Position numbers and translations under genes: made by a program. From positions 62,001 through 126,000 of the forward strand of contig JAJYWB010000001.1 of assembly GCA_021791715.1 (NCBI GenBank): DNA of 64,000 bases. Reading direction: 5' to 3'. This document shows, piece after piece, positions 28,315 through 37,162 of the stretch (position 1 is its first letter; every line of letters begins with the position of its first letter). The DNA comes from Planctomycetota bacterium. GTDB lineage: Bacteria > Planctomycetota > Planctomycetia > Isosphaerales > Isosphaeraceae. Under the pieces are notes generated by a model. It saw nothing but the letters and a program-made list of their open reading frames with translations. It had not been told where the DNA came from and made no database searches.

Positions 28315-30903
28315 TTGGTGAACGATCCTTCGGTAGACGCGATCCCCGCGGAAAAGACTCGGCCGACGCTTAAAGCCGATCTCGTCGCGCTTTCAACCTG
28401 GACCGCGGCGATCGTCGCGTTCTTTTGGGACGCCGTGACGCTTCGAAAGGCTCTGTTTTATTTCGACATCACCGAGATCAATTACCCGTATCGCCGATTT
28501 TTCGCCGCCGAACTCGCCGCGGGTCGTTTCTCACGCTGGTGCCCTGGGCTTTACTGCGGCCATCCCCTTTACAGCGAAAGCCAGGCGGGTTATCTCCATC
28601 CCCTCAAATACCTGCTTTATCCATGGATCGAAACGTGGCGCGCGTTCAATCTCGATACGATCGCGTCGATCTGGTTGACGGGCGTCGGATCCTATTTCTG
28701 GCACCGAAGGCGTGTCGGACCCGCGGGCGCCCTCGCCGGAGCCGCGATCCTGGCGCTCTCTGGATTTACATGGGCTCATTGGTTCCATACAAGCATGATC
28801 AACGCGCTCGCGAGCGTGCCGATCATCCTCTGGTCGCTCGAAACAGCCTGGGAAAAAGGCTCGACGCGAGCGATCGTCCCGGGCGCCTTGGCGCTCGCGT
28901 GCGAGGTCTTCGCGGGACACCTCCAAGACGCGCTCCTCTCGGTCGGGCTCGTCGCGCTTTACTCCTCGTATCGCGCCCTCGTCGAGCCGACGGTTCCACG
29001 TAAACTAACCGCGCTCGGTTTGGCCGGGGGGCTTGTATCTCTCGGAGTTCTCGTCTCCGCGGTCCAGTGGATCCCGTCCAAGGAGCTGATCGACCGCTCT
29101 CCGCGCGCCAAAGGGTTATCGTGGGAAGACCTGACATACGGTTCGTGGAGCCCCGAGCTGATCCCGACGCTCGTCGTCCGCGAGGCTTACGGAACCCGGG
29201 CTCGCGATACCGACTGGCTCGACGGCTATTACCCCTACCATGAGATGGACGCTTACGTCGGGCTCGTCGCTCTCGGCTTGGCGGCGCTCGGCGCCGCGCG
29301 ACGCGAGAACCAATCTCGCGATCCCGAAACGCTCTTCTGGCTCCTCCTGGCGATCGCGGTTCCCTTTCTAATGCTGGGTAAATTTACATTTCTATTCGAT
29401 TATGTGAACAAAATACCTCTGATCGGCGGAGCGCGCGAGCCCGTGCGGTTTCATTTGTTGTTCGCGGTCGCGATCGCGGCGTTGGCGGCGCGCGGAGTCG
29501 AGCGGGCGGCGAATTCGGGGGGCGTTCGGCTACGGCCGGCTTTGTTTTTGGCGGGGGGGCTCGTTCTTGTATCTATACCGATACTTATCTATGATTATGC
29601 GCCCGTTTGGACCGAGCCGAGGCGTTGGATAAAGCCGTATCATATCAATCGATATAATTGGTTGGCCGAGGAGTTGATCGTCGGGTGCGTTCGGACGATA
29701 GTTCTGGCGTCGATCGCGTATTTCGCGGCGCGGGCGTGCGGCAAGAGTTTGGACGTTCGGCGTCGAAGGCGGATCGCTGCGATTTTTCCGCTGATCGTCT
29801 TATTGGATTTATTGGGATCGCACCGGAGCGACGTTCCGACGGTCGATCCGAGGTATTGGACCGAGCCTCCCGTCTCGGCTCGAACGCTTCAAAATGAGCC
29901 CGGCGAGGTTCGGGTGTTCGGTTTGGCGCGGTATTCGGCGGGGGAGCCGGGATACGCGTCGGAACCTTTTGATTTTATGTCGGTGCGCGATCCGTTGGGT
30001 TGGAGTTTACCGATCGTTTGGGGGCTTAAGAGTTCGATCGGAGAAACTCCGATTCGATCGGAGCGGATGCTCGCTTACACCGATTTGGCGCCGCCGGGTC
30101 GGGGACGGTTCGACGTCGAATCGGTGACGCACGTGTTGTTGGGGATTTCGACGGCGCGGGGGCTCGGTTCGCCCGTGCCGGCGGGATCGGCGTATCTTTA
30201 CAAAAACAAGCGTGTTCTTCCGCGGGCGCGGCTTCTCGGCCGGCCGGTTTACGCCGAGGACGAGTCGGAAGCGAAGCGGATCGTCGCCGCGAGCGGCAAG
30301 GGCGCCGACGCCGATTTTCTTCGCGACCGGATCGTCGTGGAGGATCCCGATCGTCCGCTCGCATCAAACGCGGTCGCTCGGGGCTCGGCGCGGATCGTGG
30401 TCGATCTTCCCGAGCGGGTCGAGGTCGAAGCCGAGGTGGAAACACCCTCATATTTATTTTTGGCGGATACGTTCGATCCCGGCTGGAGCGCGACTGTCGA
30501 CGGTAATACGGCGGCGATTCGCCCGGCTTATATCGCGTTTCGCGCGGTATATCTTGCTAAAGGAAAGCATCATATCGTTTTTCGATACGAGCCGGCGGGT
30601 TTTTATCCGGGATTGATTTTAAGCGGCGTCGGCGGGTTTTGCTCGTTGATTCTTTTGATCGTGCGGTTTCGGGTGACTCGGCTTGGGGGCGTATCGGACG
30701 CGAGCGACGGATCGAAGAGGATTTGGATGGATCGCGTTCCCGTGTATCTGCCCGCGGTTTTGCTTGCGATCCTGGCGATCTCGGCGATCGGGATTGATGC
30801 GAGAGGAAGGCCGCGGGTTCATTCGCGATGGGACGGCGGGTTTCATCGATTTACATGGGGGAGCGGGATCGACGCGATCCGGCCGAGTTCGCCGCGAGAG
30901 TGA
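28315..30903 (+). CDS. YfhO-like multi-pass membrane protein (second copy)
   Basis: An 862-residue membrane protein related to the gene at 2.0-4.6 kb and to the YfhO family. About twelve hydrophobic helices fill residues 25-490. The first loop carries FDITEINYPYRRFF and WCPGLYCGHPLYSESQAGYLHP, the counterpart of the active-site-like loop in the first copy. The C-terminal soluble part has the YfhO-type DTFDPGWSATVDG motif, a final helix (ILSGVGGFCSLILLIVRF) and one more near the end. TTG 28315 or GTG 28318 starts the frame, with GAGG nine to twelve bases upstream. Transfer of a lipid-linked sugar to a surface polymer is the family-based guess. Confidence 0.75.
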   Translation: MVNDPSVDAIPAEKTRPTLKADLVALSTWTAAIVAFFWDAVTLRKALFYFDITEINYPYRRFFAAELAAGRFSRWCPGLYCGHPLYSESQAGYLHPLKYLLYPWIETWRAFNLDTIASIWLTGVGSYFWHRRRVGPAGALAGAAILALSGFTWAHWFHTSMINALASVPIILWSLETAWEKGSTRAIVPGALALACEVFAGHLQDALLSVGLVALYSSYRALVEPTVPRKLTALGLAGGLVSLGVLVSAVQWIPSKELIDRSPRAKGLSWEDLTYGSWSPELIPTLVVREAYGTRARDTDWLDGYYPYHEMDAYVGLVALGLAALGAARRENQSRDPETLFWLLLAIAVPFLMLGKFTFLFDYVNKIPLIGGAREPVRFHLLFAVAIAALAARGVERAANSGGVRLRPALFLAGGLVLVSIPILIYDYAPVWTEPRRWIKPYHINRYNWLAEELIVGCVRTIVLASIAYFAARACGKSLDVRRRRRIAAIFPLIVLLDLLGSHRSDVPTVDPRYWTEPPVSARTLQNEPGEVRVFGLARYSAGEPGYASEPFDFMSVRDPLGWSLPIVWGLKSSIGETPIRSERMLAYTDLAPPGRGRFDVESVTHVLLGISTARGLGSPVPAGSAYLYKNKRVLPRARLLGRPVYAEDESEAKRIVAASGKGADADFLRDRIVVEDPDRPLASNAVARGSARIVVDLPERVEVEAEVETPSYLFLADTFDPGWSATVDGNTAAIRPAYIAFRAVYLAKGKHHIVFRYEPAGFYPGLILSGVGGFCSLILLIVRFRVTRLGGVSDASDGSKRIWMDRVPVYLPAVLLAILAISAIGIDARGRPRVHSRWDGGFHRFTWGSGIDAIRPSSPRE

Positions 30904-30999
30904 GGCGTGTGAGCTCGCGAGAAAGGTCGCTTGGGGGATTGATCGAACGCGTGGGACGATCGATTTGGAACGTTTCGCCAAAAAAGGGGCGCGGGGGCA

Positions 31000-31028
31000 T
31001 TGCATTCGAGCGTCGATCGGTCTATGAT
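31000..31028 (+). promoter_or_regulatory. Sigma70-type promoter of rpsO
   Basis: TTGCAT (31000-31005) and TATGAT (31023-31028) are separated by 17 bases, about 69 bases before the rpsO ATG. The fit and position make this the likely promoter of the rpsO-pnp unit. Confidence 0.6.
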
Positions 31029-31096
31029 CTGGATCTCATTGAAGAACGATTAACTTGTACGCCTTTGACCATAAGGCCGGGTTCGCGGGGCTTGTG

Positions 31097-31366
31097 ATGG
31101 GGATTACCAAAGAGAAGAAGCAAGGGATTATCGAGTCGTTTCGCCGAGCCGATAGCGATACGGGTTCGCCCGAAGTGCAGATCGCGCTGTTGACGACCCG
31201 TATTAACGAGTTGACCGAGCACCTCAAGGTTCACACCAAGGATCACGCCAGCCGCCGCGGGTTGCTGATGATGGTCTCGAAGCGATCGGGATTGCTCAAA
31301 TACATTCGATTGCGCGACCGACGGAAATATCTTGATGTGATCGGGCGATTGGGCATTCGTAAGTGA
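31097..31366 (+). CDS. rpsO: 30S ribosomal protein S15
   Basis: S15 binds 16S rRNA in the central domain and is an early assembly protein. The 89-residue product begins [15 protein letters not shown] and has the conserved [12 protein letters not shown] and [12 protein letters not shown] regions ([13 protein letters not shown]). ATG 31097 is chosen because upstream in-frame sequence does not belong to S15. It precedes pnp, the classical order; in E. coli this pair is controlled by S15 feedback and RNase III cleavage, and the 190-bp spacer here could serve a similar role, though no specific structure was established. Confidence 0.97.
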   Translation: MGITKEKKQGIIESFRRADSDTGSPEVQIALLTTRINELTEHLKVHTKDHASRRGLLMMVSKRSGLLKYIRLRDRRKYLDVIGRLGIRK

Positions 31367-31562
31367 TTGCGCCGATCGGTACGCTTGTTTCGGACCCTTG
31401 TCGCGTCGGGTCGGCGCGGCGCGGGGTTCGAGCGAGCGAGCTCACCCTTGCTTAGCCTCTTTTGCGATTCCGTTTTGATTTTCGAAATAGGGAAATCGAA
31501 CGCGATGATAAGCCATGATGTAACGACCGGCCGGGTAAGGCGATCGGCAGAGGAAAGACGGA

Positions 31563-33815
31563 ATGTCGAATTCCCCGTTGGTGGCGGGCAAGCCCATCAC
31601 CGTAGAGCGTGAGGTTGGCGGCAAGGTTATTTCGATTGAAACGGGCAAACTCGCCAAGCAGGCGACGGGCGCCGTGGTTGTGCGGCTGGGCGATACGATG
31701 GCGCTGGTCGCCACGGTCGGCGCGCCGGGGCGGGAAGGGCTTGATTTCTTCCCCCTGACGGTCGAATACCGCGAAAAGGCGTATTCGGCGGGGAAATTCC
31801 CTGGGGGATTCATCAAGCGTGAGGGGCGTCCCTCGACGAAGGAGATTCTGACGTCGAGGTTGATCGATCGACCGATTCGGCCCCTCTTTCCCGAATGGTA
31901 TCGCGACGAGGTTCAGATTCAGGCGAGTCCGATCTCGGCGGACCGGAAGAACGATCCCGACGTACTTTCGATGATTGGAGCTTCGGCGTCGCTCGTGATC
32001 GGCGGATTGCCGTTTCGCGGGCCGATCGGCGCGATCCGGCTGGCGCGTTCTGAATCGGGATTTATCGCGTTTCCCACTTCCGACGAACTCGCCGACAGCG
32101 ATCTCGATTTGATCGTCGCGAGCACTTCGAAGGCGATCGTGATGATCGAGGGTTTCGGCGCCGAGATCCCCGAGGACGAGATGGCCGAGGCGATCATGGC
32201 GGCGCATCACTTGAATCAAGAATTGATCGCGTTGCAAATCGAGCTTCGTGAGGCGAAGGGGATGCCTCCGATGGAGGAGCCCGAGGTCAAGATCGACCCG
32301 CTCCTGGCGATTTTCGCCGAGAAGTACGGCGAAGCGATGTTCGAGGCCAAGAAGATCCCCGGCAAGCAAGATCGCGCCTCGGCCACCAAGGAGATTCAGG
32401 CCAAACTCGTCGCCGAGCTTTGTCCCGAGGGGTCGACCGAATACACTCCGGCGCAGGTCAAGCAATCGTTCCACACGTGGGAAGAGAAAGTCGTCCGCGA
32501 ACTGATCCTCCAGGGGAATCGTCCCGACGGCCGCGGTTTTCGCGACATTCGTCCGATTCACTGCGAGGTTTCGCTCCTTCCCAAGGCTCACGGTTCGGCG
32601 TTGTTCCAACGGGGCGAAACGCAGGCCCTGGTGACGACGGTGCTGGGGACGGGCGCCGACGAGCAAAAAGTCGACGGAATCATGGATGAATTTAGCAAGA
32701 AATTCATGCTTGATTATAACATGCCGTCGTTTTCGGTGGGTGAGGTTCGGCCGATTCGCGGTCCCGGCCGGCGCGAGATCGGTCACGGCGCGCTCGCCGA
32801 GCGATCGGTTCAACCCGTCGTTCCCGACGGCTCGGTGTTTCCGTATACGATTCGGGTCGTTTCGGACATTCTCGAATCGAACGGATCGAGTTCGATGGCT
32901 TCGGTTTGCGGCGCCACTTTAAGCCTGATGGACGCGGGTGTCCCGATCAACGATCCCGTCGGCGGAATTTCGATCGGTCTCGTGCAAGATGATGCGACGG
33001 GTCGGCACGTGTTGTTGACGGATATCGTCGGCGACGAGGATCATTTCGGCGATATGGATTTCAAGGTCGCGGGAACGCAACGCGGCGTCACGGGAATTCA
33101 GCTTGATCTGAAGAATCTGGGAATTTCAGAAACGATCGTTCGCGAAACGCTCGAACAGGCTCGCGAGGCTCGGCTCGAGATCTTGCGGGTGATGTTGCGT
33201 TCGATCAAACGGCCGCGCGAGGAGATCTCGGCGAACGCTCCACGATTGATCCAGATTCAGATCAATCCCGAGAAGATCGGCCTGGTGATCGGCCCCGGCG
33301 GCAAGACGATCCGTCGGCTTGAAGAGGAGACGGGCGCCAAGATCGAGATCGAGAACAGCGGCGTGGTGACGATCTCGTGCATCGAGGCCGCGGGCGCAGA
33401 AGGGGCGCGCGACCGAATTCAGGCGATGACCGAGGGGGTTCAGATCGGCAAAATTTACGAGGGGCGCGTCAGTTCGATTAAAGAGTTCGGCGCGTTCGTC
33501 GAGATTCTCCCCGGTAAAGACGGTCTTGTTCATATTAGCGAACTTTCAGACGGTTATGTGAGTTCGGTGTCGGATATTTGTCGCGTGGGCGACGTGATGC
33601 TCGTGAAGGTGATCTCGGTCGACGATCAAGACCGCGTTAAGCTTTCGCGGCGGGTCGCGATGGCCGAGCGCGGGCTGAGCACCGCTGGGGAGGGTTCCGC
33701 GGCGGGTCCCGGTCGCGGTCCCGGGGGGCCGGGAGGATCGGGGGGCGGACCTCCGCGACGTCCGTCGGGTCCGCGCGACGACCGCGATCGCGGCGGCAAT
33801 CGAGGCGGTCATTAA
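31563..33815 (+). CDS. pnp: Polyribonucleotide nucleotidyltransferase (PNPase)
   Basis: PNPase degrades RNA 3' to 5' by phosphorolysis and is part of the RNA decay machinery. The 750-residue protein has two RNase PH domains (FFPLTVEYREKAYSAGKFPGGF in the first; RPDGRGFRDIRPIHCE and the FMLDYNMPSFSVGEVRPIRG active-site region in the second), a KH domain with GLVIGPGGKTIRRL, an S1 domain ([20 protein letters not shown]) and a 60-residue C-terminal tail rich in Gly, Pro and Arg. ATG 31563 follows GAGG by about nine bases. Confidence 0.97.
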   Translation: MSNSPLVAGKPITVEREVGGKVISIETGKLAKQATGAVVVRLGDTMALVATVGAPGREGLDFFPLTVEYREKAYSAGKFPGGFIKREGRPSTKEILTSRLIDRPIRPLFPEWYRDEVQIQASPISADRKNDPDVLSMIGASASLVIGGLPFRGPIGAIRLARSESGFIAFPTSDELADSDLDLIVASTSKAIVMIEGFGAEIPEDEMAEAIMAAHHLNQELIALQIELREAKGMPPMEEPEVKIDPLLAIFAEKYGEAMFEAKKIPGKQDRASATKEIQAKLVAELCPEGSTEYTPAQVKQSFHTWEEKVVRELILQGNRPDGRGFRDIRPIHCEVSLLPKAHGSALFQRGETQALVTTVLGTGADEQKVDGIMDEFSKKFMLDYNMPSFSVGEVRPIRGPGRREIGHGALAERSVQPVVPDGSVFPYTIRVVSDILESNGSSSMASVCGATLSLMDAGVPINDPVGGISIGLVQDDATGRHVLLTDIVGDEDHFGDMDFKVAGTQRGVTGIQLDLKNLGISETIVRETLEQAREARLEILRVMLRSIKRPREEISANAPRLIQIQINPEKIGLVIGPGGKTIRRLEEETGAKIEIENSGVVTISCIEAAGAEGARDRIQAMTEGVQIGKIYEGRVSSIKEFGAFVEILPGKDGLVHISELSDGYVSSVSDICRVGDVMLVKVISVDDQDRVKLSRRVAMAERGLSTAGEGSAAGPGRGPGGPGGSGGGPPRRPSGPRDDRDRGGNRGGH

Positions 33816-33833
33816 ACGAAGAAAGAGCCGGAC

Positions 33834-34670
33834 GTGACGACCGATTCGGGCGTCGACACATTCTCCGATCAGACGACCGTCGTGGATCTCGACCCTGTCG
33901 CGATCCGCGAGCGGTTTCGCGCGCAATCGGCCGAGATCGCGCAGCTCGCCGGGGGATTGGCTCACGAGATCCGCAATCCCCTTTCGACGATGCGCCTCAA
34001 TTTGAGTTTGGTTGAAGAGCAGCTCGCCGGCGATGAAAATCCGCGTGATCGGCGGCTGCTCGAAAAAATCCGTCGCGTGGCGCGCGAATCGCAACGGCTT
34101 GAAACTCTTGTCGAAGATTTTCTCAGGCTCGTTCGCGCGCACCAGCCGCGGCCCGCGCTCGCGAATCTCAATTCGGTCGTCGACGATCTCGTCGATTTTT
34201 GCGAGCCCCAGGCCGCCGCTCAAAACGTGCTGATTCGCACGCGATTCGATCGCGACATCCCCGCCATTCCGTTAGATGTTGATTTGTTTAAGCAGGCGCT
34301 CTTTAATCTGATTTTCAACGCGTTAAGCGCGATGCCCGACGGGGGCGAGTTGATCATCGAAACGCGGCGCGAGGACGGCCGAGCGGCGCTCGACGTCACC
34401 GATACGGGAGTCGGGGTGCCTTTCGACCTCCAGCGGAAGGTCTTCGAGCCGTTTTTCTCGACGCGGCCGGGGGGGAGCGGGCTCGGCTTGCCGCTCGCTC
34501 GCCGAGTCGTCGAGGCGCACGGCGGGTCGATCCGGCTTCAAAGCGAACCCGGCAAAGGATCGCGTTTTCTCATCACGCTTCCGTTCGATCCGCCGCTCGA
34601 ATCCGACGCCGCGACGGCCGAGAGAGATACCGAACACGAAGGTCGATCGGGTTCGGCGGACGTTCGATAA
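33834..34670 (+). CDS. Cytoplasmic sensor histidine kinase (orphan)
   Basis: A 278-residue histidine kinase core: a dimerisation/phosphoacceptor domain with H44 in [10 protein letters not shown], then an ATPase domain with N box ([13 protein letters not shown]), G1 box (DTGVGVP), F box ([11 protein letters not shown]) and G2 box (GSGLGLPLA). It has no transmembrane helix and only about 25 residues before the phosphoacceptor helix, so the sensing input must come from a partner. It starts with GTG 18 bp after pnp and may be co-transcribed with it. No response regulator gene is adjacent. The C-terminal 25 residues are acidic and non-conserved. Confidence 0.9.
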   Translation: MTTDSGVDTFSDQTTVVDLDPVAIRERFRAQSAEIAQLAGGLAHEIRNPLSTMRLNLSLVEEQLAGDENPRDRRLLEKIRRVARESQRLETLVEDFLRLVRAHQPRPALANLNSVVDDLVDFCEPQAAAQNVLIRTRFDRDIPAIPLDVDLFKQALFNLIFNALSAMPDGGELIIETRREDGRAALDVTDTGVGVPFDLQRKVFEPFFSTRPGGSGLGLPLARRVVEAHGGSIRLQSEPGKGSRFLITLPFDPPLESDAATAERDTEHEGRSGSADVR

Positions 34671-34740
34671 GAACGAATTTCAATCCGAATCGGACGATTC
34701 TCCCGTACGAATCACGCCCGCGATCGATTCGACGCCTCGC

Positions 34741-35775
34741 GTGAAAACCTTATTAAGCGATCATCGATCGAGTTCCGTCGCGTTTTTTATGTATTCAATC
34801 AAACGCTTGTTGAAGCCGATTCTCGTACCGATCTGGAATCGATCGTGTTTTTTCGTTTGGCGGACGGGGGAGATCGGCGAGGCGTTGATGCGCGGTCGGA
34901 TCGCGCGATGCGTGATTTGCGGACGATTAAGCCCGCTCGTTTATCGCCCGTGGCTGATAACCCCCGCGCTTATCGAGCGATGGGGCGTCTCGCGCGAGGT
35001 CGCCGCGGCGATCGCGCGGAAAGAATCGACGATGTGCGTTTGGTGCGGCGGAAAACTGCGCAACCGGCGGATCGCCGAAACGCTTCTCGATCTTTATCGC
35101 GTCGGCTCGGCGCCGCTCCGGGCTCGTTCGATCGTCGAATGGGTGCGCAATCCTATGATTAAGCGGCTTCACATCGCCGAGATCAACCTCATTGAAGGAA
35201 TTCATTCTTACATATCAACGCTTCCGCATCACAGTTATTCGGAATATCAAGACGATTACGGCGATTCCTCGGTGAGACGCGAGGATTTGACGCGGCTTTC
35301 TTATCCGTCGGATTCGTTCGACATCGTGTTGACCTCGGAGACTCTCGAACACGTTCCCGATCTCGACGCGGCGCTGCGCGAGATCCTTCGCGTGTTGAAA
35401 CCGGGGGGAAGGCATATTTTCACGATACCACAAGATTCCGCCGCGGATCGCACCTTTCGCCGCGCGAGCTTATCGGCCGACGGGACGATCGAGCATCACG
35501 TTACGCCGCTTTATCATCCCGCGGGGGATCGGGGTTATCTCGTCTTCACCGAGTTCGGCGGCGATATCGCCGAGATTCTCGACCGAGCCGGCTTTGAAAC
35601 CGAGATTCGCTTCGGCCCGGTAACTCCGAGGGATCTAGCGCAGGTTTATATTTGCCGTAAACCCGAGCGAGCGCGCGAGGCGAATCGACGCGACGACGAG
35701 CCCGCGAGCGATTCCGCGCGTCTCGACGATCGTCGTTGTTCGGTTCGCGACGATGAACCGAGCGACTTTTCTTGA
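34741..35775 (+). CDS. SAM-dependent methyltransferase with a zinc-ribbon-like N-terminus
   Basis: A class I methyltransferase. The catalytic core in the C-terminal half shows DSFDIVLTSETLEHVPDL and EILRVLKPGGRHIFTIP, as in the Methyltransf_11 type; the classical glycine-rich SAM loop is degenerate (LHIAEINLIEGIHSY). The N-terminal part contains two paired cysteine motifs, CVICG and CVWCG, which could bind zinc. The frame opens at GTG 34741; ATG 34789 is an alternative start, and neither has a strong ribosome binding site. The extension after residue 305 is charged. Possible substrates are surface glycans or a small molecule. Confidence 0.75.
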   Translation: MKTLLSDHRSSSVAFFMYSIKRLLKPILVPIWNRSCFFVWRTGEIGEALMRGRIARCVICGRLSPLVYRPWLITPALIERWGVSREVAAAIARKESTMCVWCGGKLRNRRIAETLLDLYRVGSAPLRARSIVEWVRNPMIKRLHIAEINLIEGIHSYISTLPHHSYSEYQDDYGDSSVRREDLTRLSYPSDSFDIVLTSETLEHVPDLDAALREILRVLKPGGRHIFTIPQDSAADRTFRRASLSADGTIEHHVTPLYHPAGDRGYLVFTEFGGDIAEILDRAGFETEIRFGPVTPRDLAQVYICRKPERAREANRRDDEPASDSARLDDRRCSVRDDEPSDFS

Positions 35776-35869
35776 AAGGTCCGTTTGTGAAAGAATTTGG
35801 TTGACGGATGATCCCTTGCCAAGTACAAAGGTTCTTGATCGATCGATCCTCCCGCCGAGAGTGGAACCG

Positions 35870-37147
35870 ATGCCCGTTTTTTTGCACGCGGCCGATATTC
35901 ATCTGGATAGCCCTCTTTTGGGGCTCGACCGTCACGACGGCGCGCCCGCCGAAGCGATCCGGGGAGCGACACGATCGGCTTTCGATCGCCTTGTTCAAAC
36001 CGCGATCGACCGCCGCGTCGATTTTGTCGTGATCGCGGGAGATCTTTACGACGGCGACTGGAACGATTGCAACACAGGCTTATATTTTACAAGCCGAATG
36101 ATTCGATTGCGCGAGGCGGGAATCAAGGCGTATCTGATTCGGGGGAATCACGACGCCGCGAATCGGATGACGAAGAGCCTGCGATTGCCCGACAACACGA
36201 CGATGCTCTCGGTCGACGCGCCGCAAACGATCACGCTCGACGACCTCGGCGTCGCGATTCACGGTCAGGGTTTCGCAACCCGCGCCGTTACCGACGACCT
36301 GTCGACGAATTATCCCGCGGCGATTCCAGGTATGTTTAATTTAGGGATCTTGCATACAAGCGCCGACGGTCGCGAGGGGCACGAACGATACGCTCCGTGC
36401 TCGATCGAGGGATTGAAACGCAAAGGTTACGATTATTGGGCTCTTGGTCATATCCACGCGCGAGAGAATCTTTCTCGCGACGACGAGCCGCCGATCATTT
36501 TTCCGGGGAACGTGCAAGGTCGCCACGCGCGGGAGACGGGCGCCAAGGGTTGTTGCGTCGTTTCGATCGAGCGCGGCCGCGCCGAGGTCGAGTTCGTTCC
36601 GCTCGACGTCGTGCGCTGGGTACGGATGCGGGTCGACGTTTCGGGTGCGAACGAACTCGACGACGTTTTGGCGCGATTCGGGGGCGAGCTTGAACGAGGG
36701 GTCGCCGCGGCGGAGGATCGGCTTTTGGCGATTCGGGTCGAGCTCTTTGGACCGTGCGCCGCTCATGATTCTCTCGCGTCAAAGAGGGGAACGGCGATCG
36801 CCGAGATCCGCAACGAGGCGATGCGAGCGGGCGCCGATCGCGTCTGGGTTGAGAAGGTCAAATTCGCGACGCGTCCGTTGCGAGCCCGCGGAAAATCGTC
36901 GGACGATTCTCTCGAAGGACCCGCCGAAGTTTTGTTGGAAATGATTCAAAGGTATCGTACCGACGCGTCGTCGCTCACCGAACTCGCGAGCGAACTCGAC
37001 GACCTGCGACACAAACTTCCCGCGGAACTCGTCCAGCGCGACGACGACGCGATCGCGCCTCGCGATCCGAAAGACGTGCTCGCGAAACTCGATGAAATCG
37101 AGGGATTGCTCCGCGATCGATTGTTCGCCGACGCGGAAAATGTATAA
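35870..37147 (+). CDS. SbcD/YhaO-like DNA repair exonuclease
   Basis: A calcineurin-like nuclease of the SbcD/Mre11 group, closest in layout to the YhaO subfamily. Metal-binding motifs are complete: DIHLDSP (D9, H11), GDLYD (57-61), RGNHDA (about 96) and GHIHARE. The alternative start at 35753 adds 39 residues with no family match; ATG 35870 begins directly with MPVFLHAADIHLD. It is followed 15 bp later by its SMC-like ATPase partner, so the two probably form a DNA-end processing complex. Confidence 0.9.
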   Translation: MPVFLHAADIHLDSPLLGLDRHDGAPAEAIRGATRSAFDRLVQTAIDRRVDFVVIAGDLYDGDWNDCNTGLYFTSRMIRLREAGIKAYLIRGNHDAANRMTKSLRLPDNTTMLSVDAPQTITLDDLGVAIHGQGFATRAVTDDLSTNYPAAIPGMFNLGILHTSADGREGHERYAPCSIEGLKRKGYDYWALGHIHARENLSRDDEPPIIFPGNVQGRHARETGAKGCCVVSIERGRAEVEFVPLDVVRWVRMRVDVSGANELDDVLARFGGELERGVAAAEDRLLAIRVELFGPCAAHDSLASKRGTAIAEIRNEAMRAGADRVWVEKVKFATRPLRARGKSSDDSLEGPAEVLLEMIQRYRTDASSLTELASELDDLRHKLPAELVQRDDDAIAPRDPKDVLAKLDEIEGLLRDRLFADAENV

Positions 37148-37162
37148 GGATCTTTGAACATC

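Noticed and set aside
31452-32813. 453-codon minus-strand open frame
   Set aside because: It is antisense to pnp, which is certain; the product is Arg/His-rich shadow sequence.
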